A DNA stretch of 64,000 nucleotides from an uncultured Jannaschia sp. Lineage in GTDB: Bacteria > Pseudomonadota > Alphaproteobacteria > Rhodobacterales > Rhodobacteraceae. Numbering within the stretch: the stretch's first letter is position 1; every line of letters starts with the position of its first letter. Below the pieces are notes generated by a model that did not search any database, was not told the DNA's origin, and saw only the letters and a list, made by a program, of their open reading frames with translations. Of this stretch, positions 54,963 through 64,000 are shown piece after piece. The position numbers and the translations under genes were made by a program. The DNA is taken from positions 166,754-230,753 of the forward strand of contig NZ_CANLTQ010000005.1 in the NCBI RefSeq assembly GCF_947494025.1, written 5' to 3'.

Positions 54963-54999
54963 GGCGGGACTCCGAGGGTTCCCCTCGCGTTATAGGCCT

Positions 55000-55758
55000 T
55001 CACCGCCCCTTCGCAACGCGGGCCAGTGCGAGAACGGTGATCCGGCGCGCGCCGCCCAGCCGCAACGCCCCGGCGCAGGCGGTGAGCGTGGCGCCGGTCG
55101 TGTACACGTCGTCGACCAGCGCGACGTGGCGGCCCTCCACCTCGGCCATCGGGCCGAGCGCGATGGCGCCGGCGACATTGGCTGCGCGGTCGGTCACGGA
55201 ACGGTGGTCCTGCATGGGCGTGTGCCGGTGGCGCACCAGCGTCATCGGCGCGAAGATCCCGTCCGACTGGCGCGCCACCTCCATCGCGAGAAGCGCCGCC
55301 TGGTTGTAGCGCCGCCGGAGCAGGCGCCAGCGATGGACGGGGACCGGCGCGATCACGGTGTCGGACGACAGCAGATCGCCGGCCCGGCGGGCCATCCAGC
55401 GGCCCGCGCCCCGGGCCAGCTCCGTCCGGTCGCCATGCTTGAGCGCGAGCACCAGCCTGCGGCCGGTCCCGCCGTAGAGGATCGCCGCGCGCGCCTCGTC
55501 CCAGGGGCGCGGCACGCGGAGGCATTCGTCGCAGCGCGCCGCCGTGTCCTGACCGGGCAGCGGAACGGCGCAAAGGTCGCAGCAGGCCCCCGACAGGAAC
55601 GGCGTATCGGTCCAGCAGGCGGGGCACATCGCGCCCGGCAGATCCACCCGCGCGTCGCACATCATGCAGGTCGCCGGATACAGCGCCTGACGCAGCGTCC
55701 CTGCGACCCTGGCGCCCGCCCGCAGGACCGGACCCGCCCTTTGCATCACCGTGGCCAT
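55000..55758 (-). CDS. ComF-family phosphoribosyltransferase-like protein
   Basis: A 252-residue protein with an N-terminal zinc-finger region (ATCMMCDARV, AMCPACW, CCDLC, RCDECLR) and a C-terminal phosphoribosyltransferase fold with the PRPP-binding motif HVALVDDVYTTGATLTACA. ComF proteins are linked to DNA uptake in naturally competent bacteria, but many species keep them with unknown role. It is divergent from the methyltransferase-like gene. The start at 55758 is the GTG/ATG region ATVMQRAG. Confidence 0.87.
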   Translation of the reverse strand: MATVMQRAGPVLRAGARVAGTLRQALYPATCMMCDARVDLPGAMCPACWTDTPFLSGACCDLCAVPLPGQDTAARCDECLRVPRPWDEARAAILYGGTGRRLVLALKHGDRTELARGAGRWMARRAGDLLSSDTVIAPVPVHRWRLLRRRYNQAALLAMEVARQSDGIFAPMTLVRHRHTPMQDHRSVTDRAANVAGAIALGPMAEVEGRHVALVDDVYTTGATLTACAGALRLGGARRITVLALARVAKGR

Positions 55759-55774
55759 GGCCTATCTCCCGGGC

Positions 55775-56587
55775 ATGTCGCAGCCGCCCCTGACTGATCG
55801 CACCGCCCTCGCCCTGCATCGCGCCCGCGCGGACGGGTCCGCCTGGTTCCTGCACGAGGCGGCGATGGACGAGGTGCAGGAGAGACTGAAAGACGTTAAC
55901 AGGTCGTTTACGGCGCCCGCGATCGTGACCGCGCATCCCGAACTCTGGCGGGACGCGGTTCCCGGCGCGCGGGTCGTGCCGGAGGCGGAGGTGCTGGACC
56001 TCGCGCCCGGCGCGCACGACCTCGTGATCCACGCGATGTGCCTGCATTGGGCCGACGATCCGGTGGGCCAGCTCATCCAGTGCCGCCGGACGCTTCGGGA
56101 GGACGGGCTGCTCCTCGTGGCGATGCTGGGCGGCGAAACGCTCGCGGAGCTGCGCGCCGTGCTCGGACAGGCGGAGGCGGAGGTCGCGGGCGGGATGAGC
56201 CCCCGCGTCGCGCCGATGGGCGAGATCCGCGAGCTCGGCGCGCTGCTGGGGCGGGCGGGGCTGGCCCTGCCGGTGGCGGACGTGTCCACGCTCCGGGTGC
56301 GCTACCGGGATCTGCGGCATCTGGCGGGCGACCTTCGCGCGATGGGGGAGGCCAACGCGCTCGCCGCCCGTCACCGGGCGACGGCGCCGCGGGCGATGTT
56401 CGCGCGGGCCGATGCGCTTTATCGCGACGCCTTTCCCGACGCGGACGGCATCTCGGCCACGTTCCAGATGCTGTTCCTCACGGGATGGGCGCCGTCCGAC
56501 ACGCAACAGAAGCCGCTCCGTCCGGGATCGGCGCGGACGCGGCTGGCGGATGCCCTGGCCGTACCCGAACTGGAGACGAAGCGGTGA
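55775..56587 (+). CDS. Methyltransferase-like protein (BioC/NDUFAF5 group), motif I not evident
   Basis: A 270-residue protein resembling the NDUFAF5/BioC methyltransferase group in its downstream blocks (LDLAPGAHDLVIHAMCLHWADDPVGQLIQCRRTLREDGLLLVAMLGGETLAELR). The glycine-rich SAM-binding motif I (VLDLGxGxG) is not evident; the corresponding region reads TAPAIVTAHPELWRDAVPGARVV. The ATG at 55775 is used because the track's earlier starts overlap the divergent comF. Its stop overlaps the hemH start (GTGA). Without motif I it may be inactive or scaffold-like. Confidence 0.75.
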   Translation: MSQPPLTDRTALALHRARADGSAWFLHEAAMDEVQERLKDVNRSFTAPAIVTAHPELWRDAVPGARVVPEAEVLDLAPGAHDLVIHAMCLHWADDPVGQLIQCRRTLREDGLLLVAMLGGETLAELRAVLGQAEAEVAGGMSPRVAPMGEIRELGALLGRAGLALPVADVSTLRVRYRDLRHLAGDLRAMGEANALAARHRATAPRAMFARADALYRDAFPDADGISATFQMLFLTGWAPSDTQQKPLRPGSARTRLADALAVPELETKR

Positions 56588-57636
56588 ACAAGATGGAGAC
56601 GCGGCCCCTGCCGCATGCCCCGGCGGACCATCCGCCGATCCGGACCGGCAAGGTGGGGATCCTGCTCGCCAATCTCGGCACGCCCGAAGGCACGAGCTAC
56701 TGGCCCATGCGTCGCTACCTGAGCGAGTTCCTGAGCGACCGGCGGGTGATCGACTACTCGCCCCTCATCTGGCAGCCGCTGCTGCAGGGCGTGATCCTGT
56801 CGACGCGGCCATCCCGGTCCGGCAAGGCCTACGCCTCGATCTGGAACAGGGAGGCGAACGAGAGCCCGCTCGCCACGATCACCAAGGCGCAGACCGCCGC
56901 CATGGCCGAGCGCATGCGGGCGCGTTTCGGCGACCGCGTCGTGGTCGATTACGCGATGCGCTACGGCAAGCCCTCGACCATCGACCGCGTGCGCGAGATG
57001 CAGGCGGCGGGCTGCGAACGCATCCTGTTCTTCCCGCTCTACCCGCAATATGCCGGCGCGACCACGGCGACCGCGAACGACCAGTTCTTCCGGGGTCTGA
57101 TGAAGCTGAAATGGCAGCCGGCCGCGCGCACCGTGGCGCCCTATTTCGACGATCCGCGCTACATCGACGCGCTCGCCGCGTCGGTCGAGCGGGCCTATGC
57201 CGCCGCGGAGTTCGAGCCGGACATCCTCGTGTGTTCCTATCACGGGCTGCCGAAGCGCTACCTGATGGAGGGCGACCCCTACCATTGCCAGTGCCGGAGG
57301 ACGACGCGGCTGCTGCGCGAGCGGCTGGGCTGGGGCGAGGACCGGATCACGACCACCTTCCAGTCCCGTTTCGGGCCGGAGGAGTGGCTCAAGCCCTACA
57401 CCGTGGAGGAGGTCGCGCGGCTGGCAGAGGCGGGAAAGCGGAGGATCGCGGTGATCGCGCCCGCGTTCTCGGCCGACTGCATCGAGACGCTGGAGGAAAT
57501 CAACGAGGAGATCCGGGAAAGCTTCGAGGAGGCCGGCGGCGAGCGCTTTGCCTACATTCCCTGCCTCAACGACGACGCCGCGCATGTGGACGCGCTGGCG
57601 GAGATCGTGGCGGAGAACCTGTCGGGCTGGATCTGA
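56584..57636 (+). CDS. hemH: Ferrochelatase
   Basis: A 350-residue enzyme that inserts Fe2+ into protoporphyrin IX, the last step of heme synthesis. Conserved blocks are ILLANLGTPEGTSYWPMRRYL, RYGKPSTIDRVREM, FFPLYPQYAGATTAT and SYHGLPKRYLMEGDPYHCQC, the histidine of the last being the metal-binding residue. The GTG at 56584 overlaps the upstream stop and has GGAGACG ahead; an ATG three codons later is possible. It likely shares a transcript with the upstream methyltransferase-like gene. Heme supply fits the nearby bc1 genes, though not directly adjacent. Confidence 0.95.
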   Translation: MNKMETRPLPHAPADHPPIRTGKVGILLANLGTPEGTSYWPMRRYLSEFLSDRRVIDYSPLIWQPLLQGVILSTRPSRSGKAYASIWNREANESPLATITKAQTAAMAERMRARFGDRVVVDYAMRYGKPSTIDRVREMQAAGCERILFFPLYPQYAGATTATANDQFFRGLMKLKWQPAARTVAPYFDDPRYIDALAASVERAYAAAEFEPDILVCSYHGLPKRYLMEGDPYHCQCRRTTRLLRERLGWGEDRITTTFQSRFGPEEWLKPYTVEEVARLAEAGKRRIAVIAPAFSADCIETLEEINEEIRESFEEAGGERFAYIPCLNDDAAHVDALAEIVAENLSGWI

Positions 57637-57661
57637 GCCCGACCGAGGTCCCCCGGATGGA

Positions 57662-57790
57662 TCAGGCGCTGATGAGGCGCCCCGTGAAGGTGCGGGTGCC
57701 GACGCGAACCTGGCAGAGCCCGTCCTGCAGCATCTTCACGAACCTTCCCTGGATCGAAAGGTGATTTCCGATGATGATGGTCTTCAACAT
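57662..57790 (-). CDS. Small conserved-looking protein, 42 aa, after hemH
   Basis: This ORF is below the track's size limit. It starts at ATG 57790 with GAGGGA six bases upstream and ends at 57662. The product MLKTIIIGNHLSIQGRFVKM... has a short alternating strand pattern, ending RVGTRTFTGRLISA, and no signal or membrane segment. The pattern resembles small proteins I recall downstream of hemH in Rhodobacteraceae, but I cannot verify homology. The protein-like composition and good ribosome-binding site argue it is real. Confidence 0.6.
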   Translation of the reverse strand: MLKTIIIGNHLSIQGRFVKMLQDGLCQVRVGTRTFTGRLISA

Positions 57791-57903
57791 GATGCGTCCC
57801 TCATGAACGAGCCGGTTCCAGAACTCCGAACCTACGCATCAGCATTGGGCATGAAAGTTAATTCGTCCCTAACCGGGCATAACTTTGCGTGACAATTTGT
57901 GAT

Positions 57904-58317
57904 TCAGAGCCAATCGCGCAACACCGGGACGAGCGGCACGTCGGCGGGCGGCATGGGGAAATCTTTGAGATTTCCGGGGCGTACCCATTTCAGGACCTGC
58001 TCTTCCCGCGCCGCGGGCCGACCGTGCCATTTTCGGCACACGAAGAGCGGCATGAGCAGGTGGAACGTCTCGTAGGCATGCGACGCGAAGGTGAGCGGGG
58101 CCAGGCAGGAGGCCCAGGTGTCGATCCCGAGCTCCTCCTGCAATTCGCGGATCAGGGCCGCCTCGGGCGTCTCGCCGGGTTCGACCTTGCCGCCCGGGAA
58201 CTCCCACAGGCCGGCCATGGACTTGCCCGGCGGCCGTTGCGCCAGAAGCACGCGGCCGTCGGGGTCGACCAGCGCGACGGCGGAGACGAGGACGACCTTC
58301 ACGGACGATGCCGTCAT
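57904..58317 (-). CDS. mutT: 8-oxo-dGTP-type Nudix hydrolase MutT
   Basis: A 137-residue Nudix protein. The Nudix box is GGKVEPGETPEAALIRELQEELGI (fits GX5EX7REUXEEXGU), and LAQRPPGKSMAGLWEFPGGK precedes it as in MutT. It hydrolyses oxidised nucleoside triphosphates to limit mutation. It lies just downstream of argJ on the same strand, 7 bp after its stop. Confidence 0.93.
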   Translation of the reverse strand: MTASSVKVVLVSAVALVDPDGRVLLAQRPPGKSMAGLWEFPGGKVEPGETPEAALIRELQEELGIDTWASCLAPLTFASHAYETFHLLMPLFVCRKWHGRPAAREEQVLKWVRPGNLKDFPMPPADVPLVPVLRDWL

Positions 58318-58324
58318 CGGGGCG

Positions 58325-59677
58325 TCAGGATCGGTAATCGGCGTTGATCTCGATGTAGCGATAGGTCAGGTCGCAGGTCCACATCGTATCCTCCGCGTCG
58401 CCCAGACCCAGATCGACCGACAGCGTGATCCGGTCGCGCTTCATGTAGGAGACGCCCGCTTCCTCCGTGTAGGTCCGGGCGACCTGTCCCTCTTCGGCCA
58501 CCGTGATCTCGCCGAAGCGGATGGTCAGCCGGTCCCGTTCGGCCTTCGCGCCGGATTTGCCGACGGCCATGACGACGCGGCCCCAGTTCGGATCCTCGCC
58601 CGCGACGGCGGTCTTGACCAGCGGCGAGTTGGCGATGGCGGAGGCGACGCGGCGGGCATCCGGCCCGTTGGCGGCGCCGGTCACGCGGACCTCCAGCAGC
58701 TTGGTCGCGCCTTCGCCGTCCATGACGAGCTGAAGCGCGAGGTCGTGCATGACCTCGTGCAGCGCGGTCTTGAAGGCATGCCCGGCGGCCGTGCGGGCCG
58801 AGGCGATCTCCGCATGGTCGGCCTTGCCCGTCGCCGCGACGATCAGGCTGTCGGAGGTGGAGGTGTCGCTGTCCACGGTGACGGCGTTGAAGGTCCGGGA
58901 GGTGATGTCCCTGACCATCGATTGCAGGGTCCGCTCGCTCACCTTCGCGTCGGTGAAGACGTAGGCGAGCATCGTGGCCATGTCCGGCGCGATCATGCCG
59001 GAGCCCTTGGCGATGCCGGCGATCCTGACGGCGGTCCCGTCGATCTCCACCGTCCGGGCGGCCCCCTTCGGAAAGGTGTCGGTCGTCATGATCGCCTCGG
59101 CGGCCCCGGCCATGCCGTTCGGATCGAGCCGTCCCGCCATGTCAGGAAGGACATCGACGATGCGGTCGTGCGGCAGCGGCTGTCCGATCACGCCGGTCGA
59201 GGCCGTCAGGACGCGGCTGGCGGGCAGGCCGAGGGCCTGGCTCACGCCCTTGCAGACCGCCGCGACCGATTCCGTTCCCGCCGCGCCGGTGAAGGCGTTG
59301 GCGTTGCCGGAATTGACGAGGATCGCCCAGCCGCCCGAGGCGTCGCGCGACTTGAGCTTGCTCTGGCAATCGAGCACCGCGCCCGACCGGGTGGCCGAGC
59401 GGGTGAACATGCCGACGACCGAGGCCCCGGCCTCGATCTCGACCAGCATGACGTCGGTGCGGTCCTTGTACTTCACGCCCGCTTTGGCGGTCGCGAAACG
59501 CACGCCGTCGATGGCGGGCAGGTCGGGGAAGTCCGGCGCGAGCGGGGAGACGAGCGGGCCTTTCGGCGCGTCGAGCCGCGCCTCCAGCTCCTTCACCCTG
59601 GCCTTGAGCTTTTTCTTCGACCCCTTGGCCTTCGACTCCTTCCCGGAATCCGTGTCTTTCTTGCCGGACTTCCCCAT
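58325..59677 (-). CDS. argJ: Bifunctional glutamate N-acetyltransferase/ornithine acetyltransferase ArgJ
   Basis: A 450-residue enzyme of arginine synthesis that recycles acetyl from N-acetylornithine to glutamate. The self-cleavage site lies in KGSGMIAPDMATML, with Thr235 as nucleophile; cleavage gives two subunits. A lysine/glutamate-rich N-terminal extension of about 35 residues (GKKDTDSGKESKAKGSKKKLK, then a short coiled-coil-like ARVKELEARL) precedes the normal start VSPLAPDFPDLPAIDGV. The ATG at 59677 is adopted; a shorter start is not obvious. The gene is downstream of the parvulin gene and upstream of mutT. Confidence 0.94.
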   Translation of the reverse strand: MGKSGKKDTDSGKESKAKGSKKKLKARVKELEARLDAPKGPLVSPLAPDFPDLPAIDGVRFATAKAGVKYKDRTDVMLVEIEAGASVVGMFTRSATRSGAVLDCQSKLKSRDASGGWAILVNSGNANAFTGAAGTESVAAVCKGVSQALGLPASRVLTASTGVIGQPLPHDRIVDVLPDMAGRLDPNGMAGAAEAIMTTDTFPKGAARTVEIDGTAVRIAGIAKGSGMIAPDMATMLAYVFTDAKVSERTLQSMVRDITSRTFNAVTVDSDTSTSDSLIVAATGKADHAEIASARTAAGHAFKTALHEVMHDLALQLVMDGEGATKLLEVRVTGAANGPDARRVASAIANSPLVKTAVAGEDPNWGRVVMAVGKSGAKAERDRLTIRFGEITVAEEGQVARTYTEEAGVSYMKRDRITLSVDLGLGDAEDTMWTCDLTYRYIEINADYRS

Positions 59678-59680
59678 CGC

Positions 59681-60505
59681 TCAGTTCTCCAGAAGCGAGT
59701 CATCCCGGATCAGGGAGGGGTCGATCTCCTGCTCGGTGCGGGTCACGTCGGCCTCGGAGACGAGGCGGGCCACCTCCTCCTGCAGCCGCTGGCCCTGGAC
59801 CTGCGCCTCGAGCTCGGCGCGGACCTCGTCGAGGCTCGGCGCCTCCTGCTGCCGCGTCTCGTTGAGGCGGATGACGTGCCAGCCGAACTGCGTCTGGACC
59901 GGATCGCTGACCGAGCCGGGCTCCATGCCGGCGACGGCCTCCTCGAACTCGGGCACCATCATGCCGGCGCCGAACCAGCCGAGCTCGCCCCCGTTCGGGC
60001 CGGACGGGCCGGTGGAACGCTCGCGGGCGACCTCGGCGAAGTCGGCGCCGCCGCGGACCTCCTCGGCGATGGCCTGCGCCTCCTCCTCGGTTTCCACGAG
60101 GATGTGGCTGGCATTGTATTCCGTGCCGCCCTCGGCGTCGCCGAACTGCGCATCGTAGGCGTCCTGCACGGCGGCGTCGTCCACGGGCTCCGCCGCGATG
60201 CGCTCCATCGCGCGATTGGCGAGGAGGCCACGCGTCTCGTTGTCCACGGCGAGCCGGTCGGTCTCCGTGGTCTCGGAGGCATCCATGAGGGCCTGCTGCT
60301 GGATGATCTGCTCCAGCATGCCCTGATACAGCGCCTCGTCGGGCATCTGCTGGTATTGCTCGGGCAGGCGGGCGCGGAGCGCGACGAGGTGGCCGAGCGT
60401 GATGTCGGTGCCGTTCACGGTGGCGAGAACGGTAGACGCGTCCTGCGCCTTCAGCGGCGTGGCAAGCGCCATCGCGATCGCGGCGCCGGTCAGGAGATGT
60501 TTCAT
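59681..60505 (-). CDS. Periplasmic parvulin-type peptidyl-prolyl isomerase
   Basis: A 274-residue exported foldase. The signal peptide is MKHLLTGAAIAMALATPLKAQ. The parvulin domain includes SHILVETEEEAQAIAEEVRGGADFAEVARERSTGPSGPNGGELGWFGAGMMVPEFEEAVAG and FGWHVIRLNE, the standard rotamase core, flanked by helical chaperone-like regions as in PrsA/SurA. The ATG at 60505 follows AAAGGAAA; the track's upstream start lacks it. It is divergent from secA, consistent with a linked export role. Confidence 0.92.
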   Translation of the reverse strand: MKHLLTGAAIAMALATPLKAQDASTVLATVNGTDITLGHLVALRARLPEQYQQMPDEALYQGMLEQIIQQQALMDASETTETDRLAVDNETRGLLANRAMERIAAEPVDDAAVQDAYDAQFGDAEGGTEYNASHILVETEEEAQAIAEEVRGGADFAEVARERSTGPSGPNGGELGWFGAGMMVPEFEEAVAGMEPGSVSDPVQTQFGWHVIRLNETRQQEAPSLDEVRAELEAQVQGQRLQEEVARLVSEADVTRTEQEIDPSLIRDDSLLEN

Positions 60506-60563
60506 CGGATTTCCTTTCAGGCTCCCTCGAGCCAGACAGTCATGGCGTCCCAATGGGCGTTCG

Positions 60564-60591
60564 TTGACACCCGTCGGGGCGGGTCTTAAGT
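60564..60591 (+). promoter_or_regulatory. Candidate secA promoter
   Basis: TTGACA (60564-60569) is separated by 16 bp from TTAAGT (60586-60591) in the gap between the divergent parvulin gene and secA. The -35 element is a perfect match and the -10 a weak one, so this is only a candidate. Confidence 0.35.
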
Positions 60592-60687
60592 GCGGCCAAG
60601 ACGAATTTTGACCGCGCCCTCCCCGTGATTTACCCCTCTGATATGGGGCCTTCCCGCGGTCGGCAAGGGCGCGAGGACAGGACGGAC

Positions 60688-63390
<2,703 letters not shown>

Positions 63391-63686
63391 GCGGCGGCCG
63401 GGGCGGCTGTGCATCCGGTAATAGTTCTGCCTAAGTTGTAGTAAGGTTCTGCCGGAATTCTTTCATTTCCAGAGTATAACATATTAAAGTACAGTCTTTC
63501 ATACTGTTGTTGGCCTCCTGGGTAAGTAGGGCTCCCTCCGATCTGAAAACCGTTTGACATCTGATACGGCACCCGTTCACCTCTTGTTCCCAAGGGTCCG
63601 GACCCTTTCCTCAGCCATCCCCGTGCCGTTGCCGGCCGGGACGCGGCCCGCCCCGATCGGCCGCGAAGCCTGTCGAAAGGACGAGC
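63391..63686. other. Intergenic stretch with AT-rich tract after secA
   Basis: Bases ~63420-63560 are much lower in GC than the rest of the window. The tract includes TATAACATATTAAAGTACAG and a short inverted repeat ACAGT-N7-ACTGT, and TTGACA occurs at about 63554. No terminator with a clear T-run follows secA. A minus-strand frame through the tract reads protein-like but has no start-site support. Confidence 0.5.
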
Positions 63687-64000
63687 ATGCCCTGCATCCC
63701 CATCGTGGCCGCGCGCTTTGCCGAAGTGCCTTCCGTCACCGACATCGAGCGCCGTCTGTACGCGCACCTGGCGCAGCTTCGGGGGCAGCGGACCGGGAGC
63801 GACCTTGGGACGCCGTCGGACGGTGACGAGGACATCCACGTATGGCAGTTCTGCCTGCCCCGGTCCGGCAAGCTCCGCATCCATCGCCGCGCCCGCGTCG
63901 TTCACGGCCGCGCCGAAGCCGCGACCGGTCTTGCGCACCTGTCCTCCGCGACCCGCGCCCGGCTCTCCGTCCTGCGCGACGGGGCCGACCTCGTGGCGAT
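63687..64000 (+). CDS. Hypothetical protein (3' truncated by window edge)
   Basis: A frame opens at ATG 63687 with AAAGGACG upstream and continues without a stop to the window end, so the track omits it. It begins MPCIPIVAARFAEVPSVTDIE and continues through EDIHVWQFCLPRSGKLRIHRR to ARLSVLRDGADLVA. The visible ~104 residues are arginine-rich and have no signal peptide or recognised domain. Its codon use resembles the neighbouring genes. It could be an orphan or accessory gene; the family is not recognised. Confidence 0.55.
   Translation, partial: MPCIPIVAARFAEVPSVTDIERRLYAHLAQLRGQRTGSDLGTPSDGDEDIHVWQFCLPRSGKLRIHRRARVVHGRAEAATGLAHLSSATRARLSVLRDGADLVA

Overview
The window is a contiguous piece of a high-GC alphaproteobacterial chromosome. 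It carries ccrM (the GANTC methylase), hpnCDE, a petABC operon encoding cytochrome bc1, a rimP-nusA-ylxR-infB operon, a radC-ccrM-rnhB neighbourhood and a bipartite substrate-binding/DppBC/double-ATPase transporter. Together these point to the Rhodobacteraceae (Roseobacter group in the wide sense). Coding density is high, many genes overlap as ATGA, GTGA or TTGA, and the only mobile DNA seen is one decayed IS630-type transposase.

Layout. 1-2463: radC (cut by the left edge), ccrM and rnhB. 2513-7308: small secreted proteins, a membrane-anchored winged-helix protein, a Stealth-type sugar-phosphate transferase and an MsbA-like ABC exporter. 7534-12971: a complete peptide-type ABC importer. 13322-22914: a divergent pair of operons that together look like a full C30 (squalene-derived) carotenoid pathway. 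hpnC-hpnD-hpnE run rightward; two CrtN/CrtP-like desaturases, an acyltransferase, a glycosyltransferase and an aldehyde dehydrogenase run leftward. 22813-28235: a YjdF-like membrane protein, a gene-poor stretch, convergent CYTH and CHAD genes, and a three-gene LolCD/MacB-like ABC operon with a periplasmic protein. 28680-33839: tRNA-Arg(CCT), a LacI-type regulator and a four-gene glycan or surface-modification cassette (FkbM methyltransferase, GSCFA protein, methyltransferase-glycosyltransferase fusion, methyltransferase). 33961-40339: sdaA, a LpxL-like acyltransferase, a lytic transglycosylase lipoprotein, tRNA-Lys(TTT), dapF, mtaB, a GST and a GNAT acetyltransferase. 40495-43278: petABC. 43564-44230: the IS630 relic. 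44698-50149: infB, ylxR, nusA and rimP (leftward), with a terminator-like hairpin in the leader. 50307-54962: a Rieske-flavoprotein, an I78-type inhibitor, a NYN/LOTUS protein, an MFS carrier, MarR and glutaredoxin. 55000-60505: comF, a methyltransferase-like protein, hemH, a 42-residue ORF, mutT, argJ and a parvulin. 60688-63390: secA, followed by an AT-rich tract and the start of an unrecognised gene.

How the parts work together. The most coherent system is the C30 carotenoid set: HpnCDE would convert farnesyl diphosphate to squalene, the CrtN-like enzyme would desaturate it, the CrtP-like enzyme and the aldehyde dehydrogenase would oxidise an end to a carboxylate, and the glycosyl- and acyltransferases would make an acylated glycosyl ester like staphyloxanthin. 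This is inferred from gene content; no product is shown by sequence alone. Other points worth a second look are the fused and duplicated methyltransferase domain in the glycan cassette, a Cys-to-Ser change at an expected DapF catalytic position, a leader terminator ahead of rimP-nusA, a NusA with an enlarged N-terminal domain, and several unassigned palindromic operator candidates.
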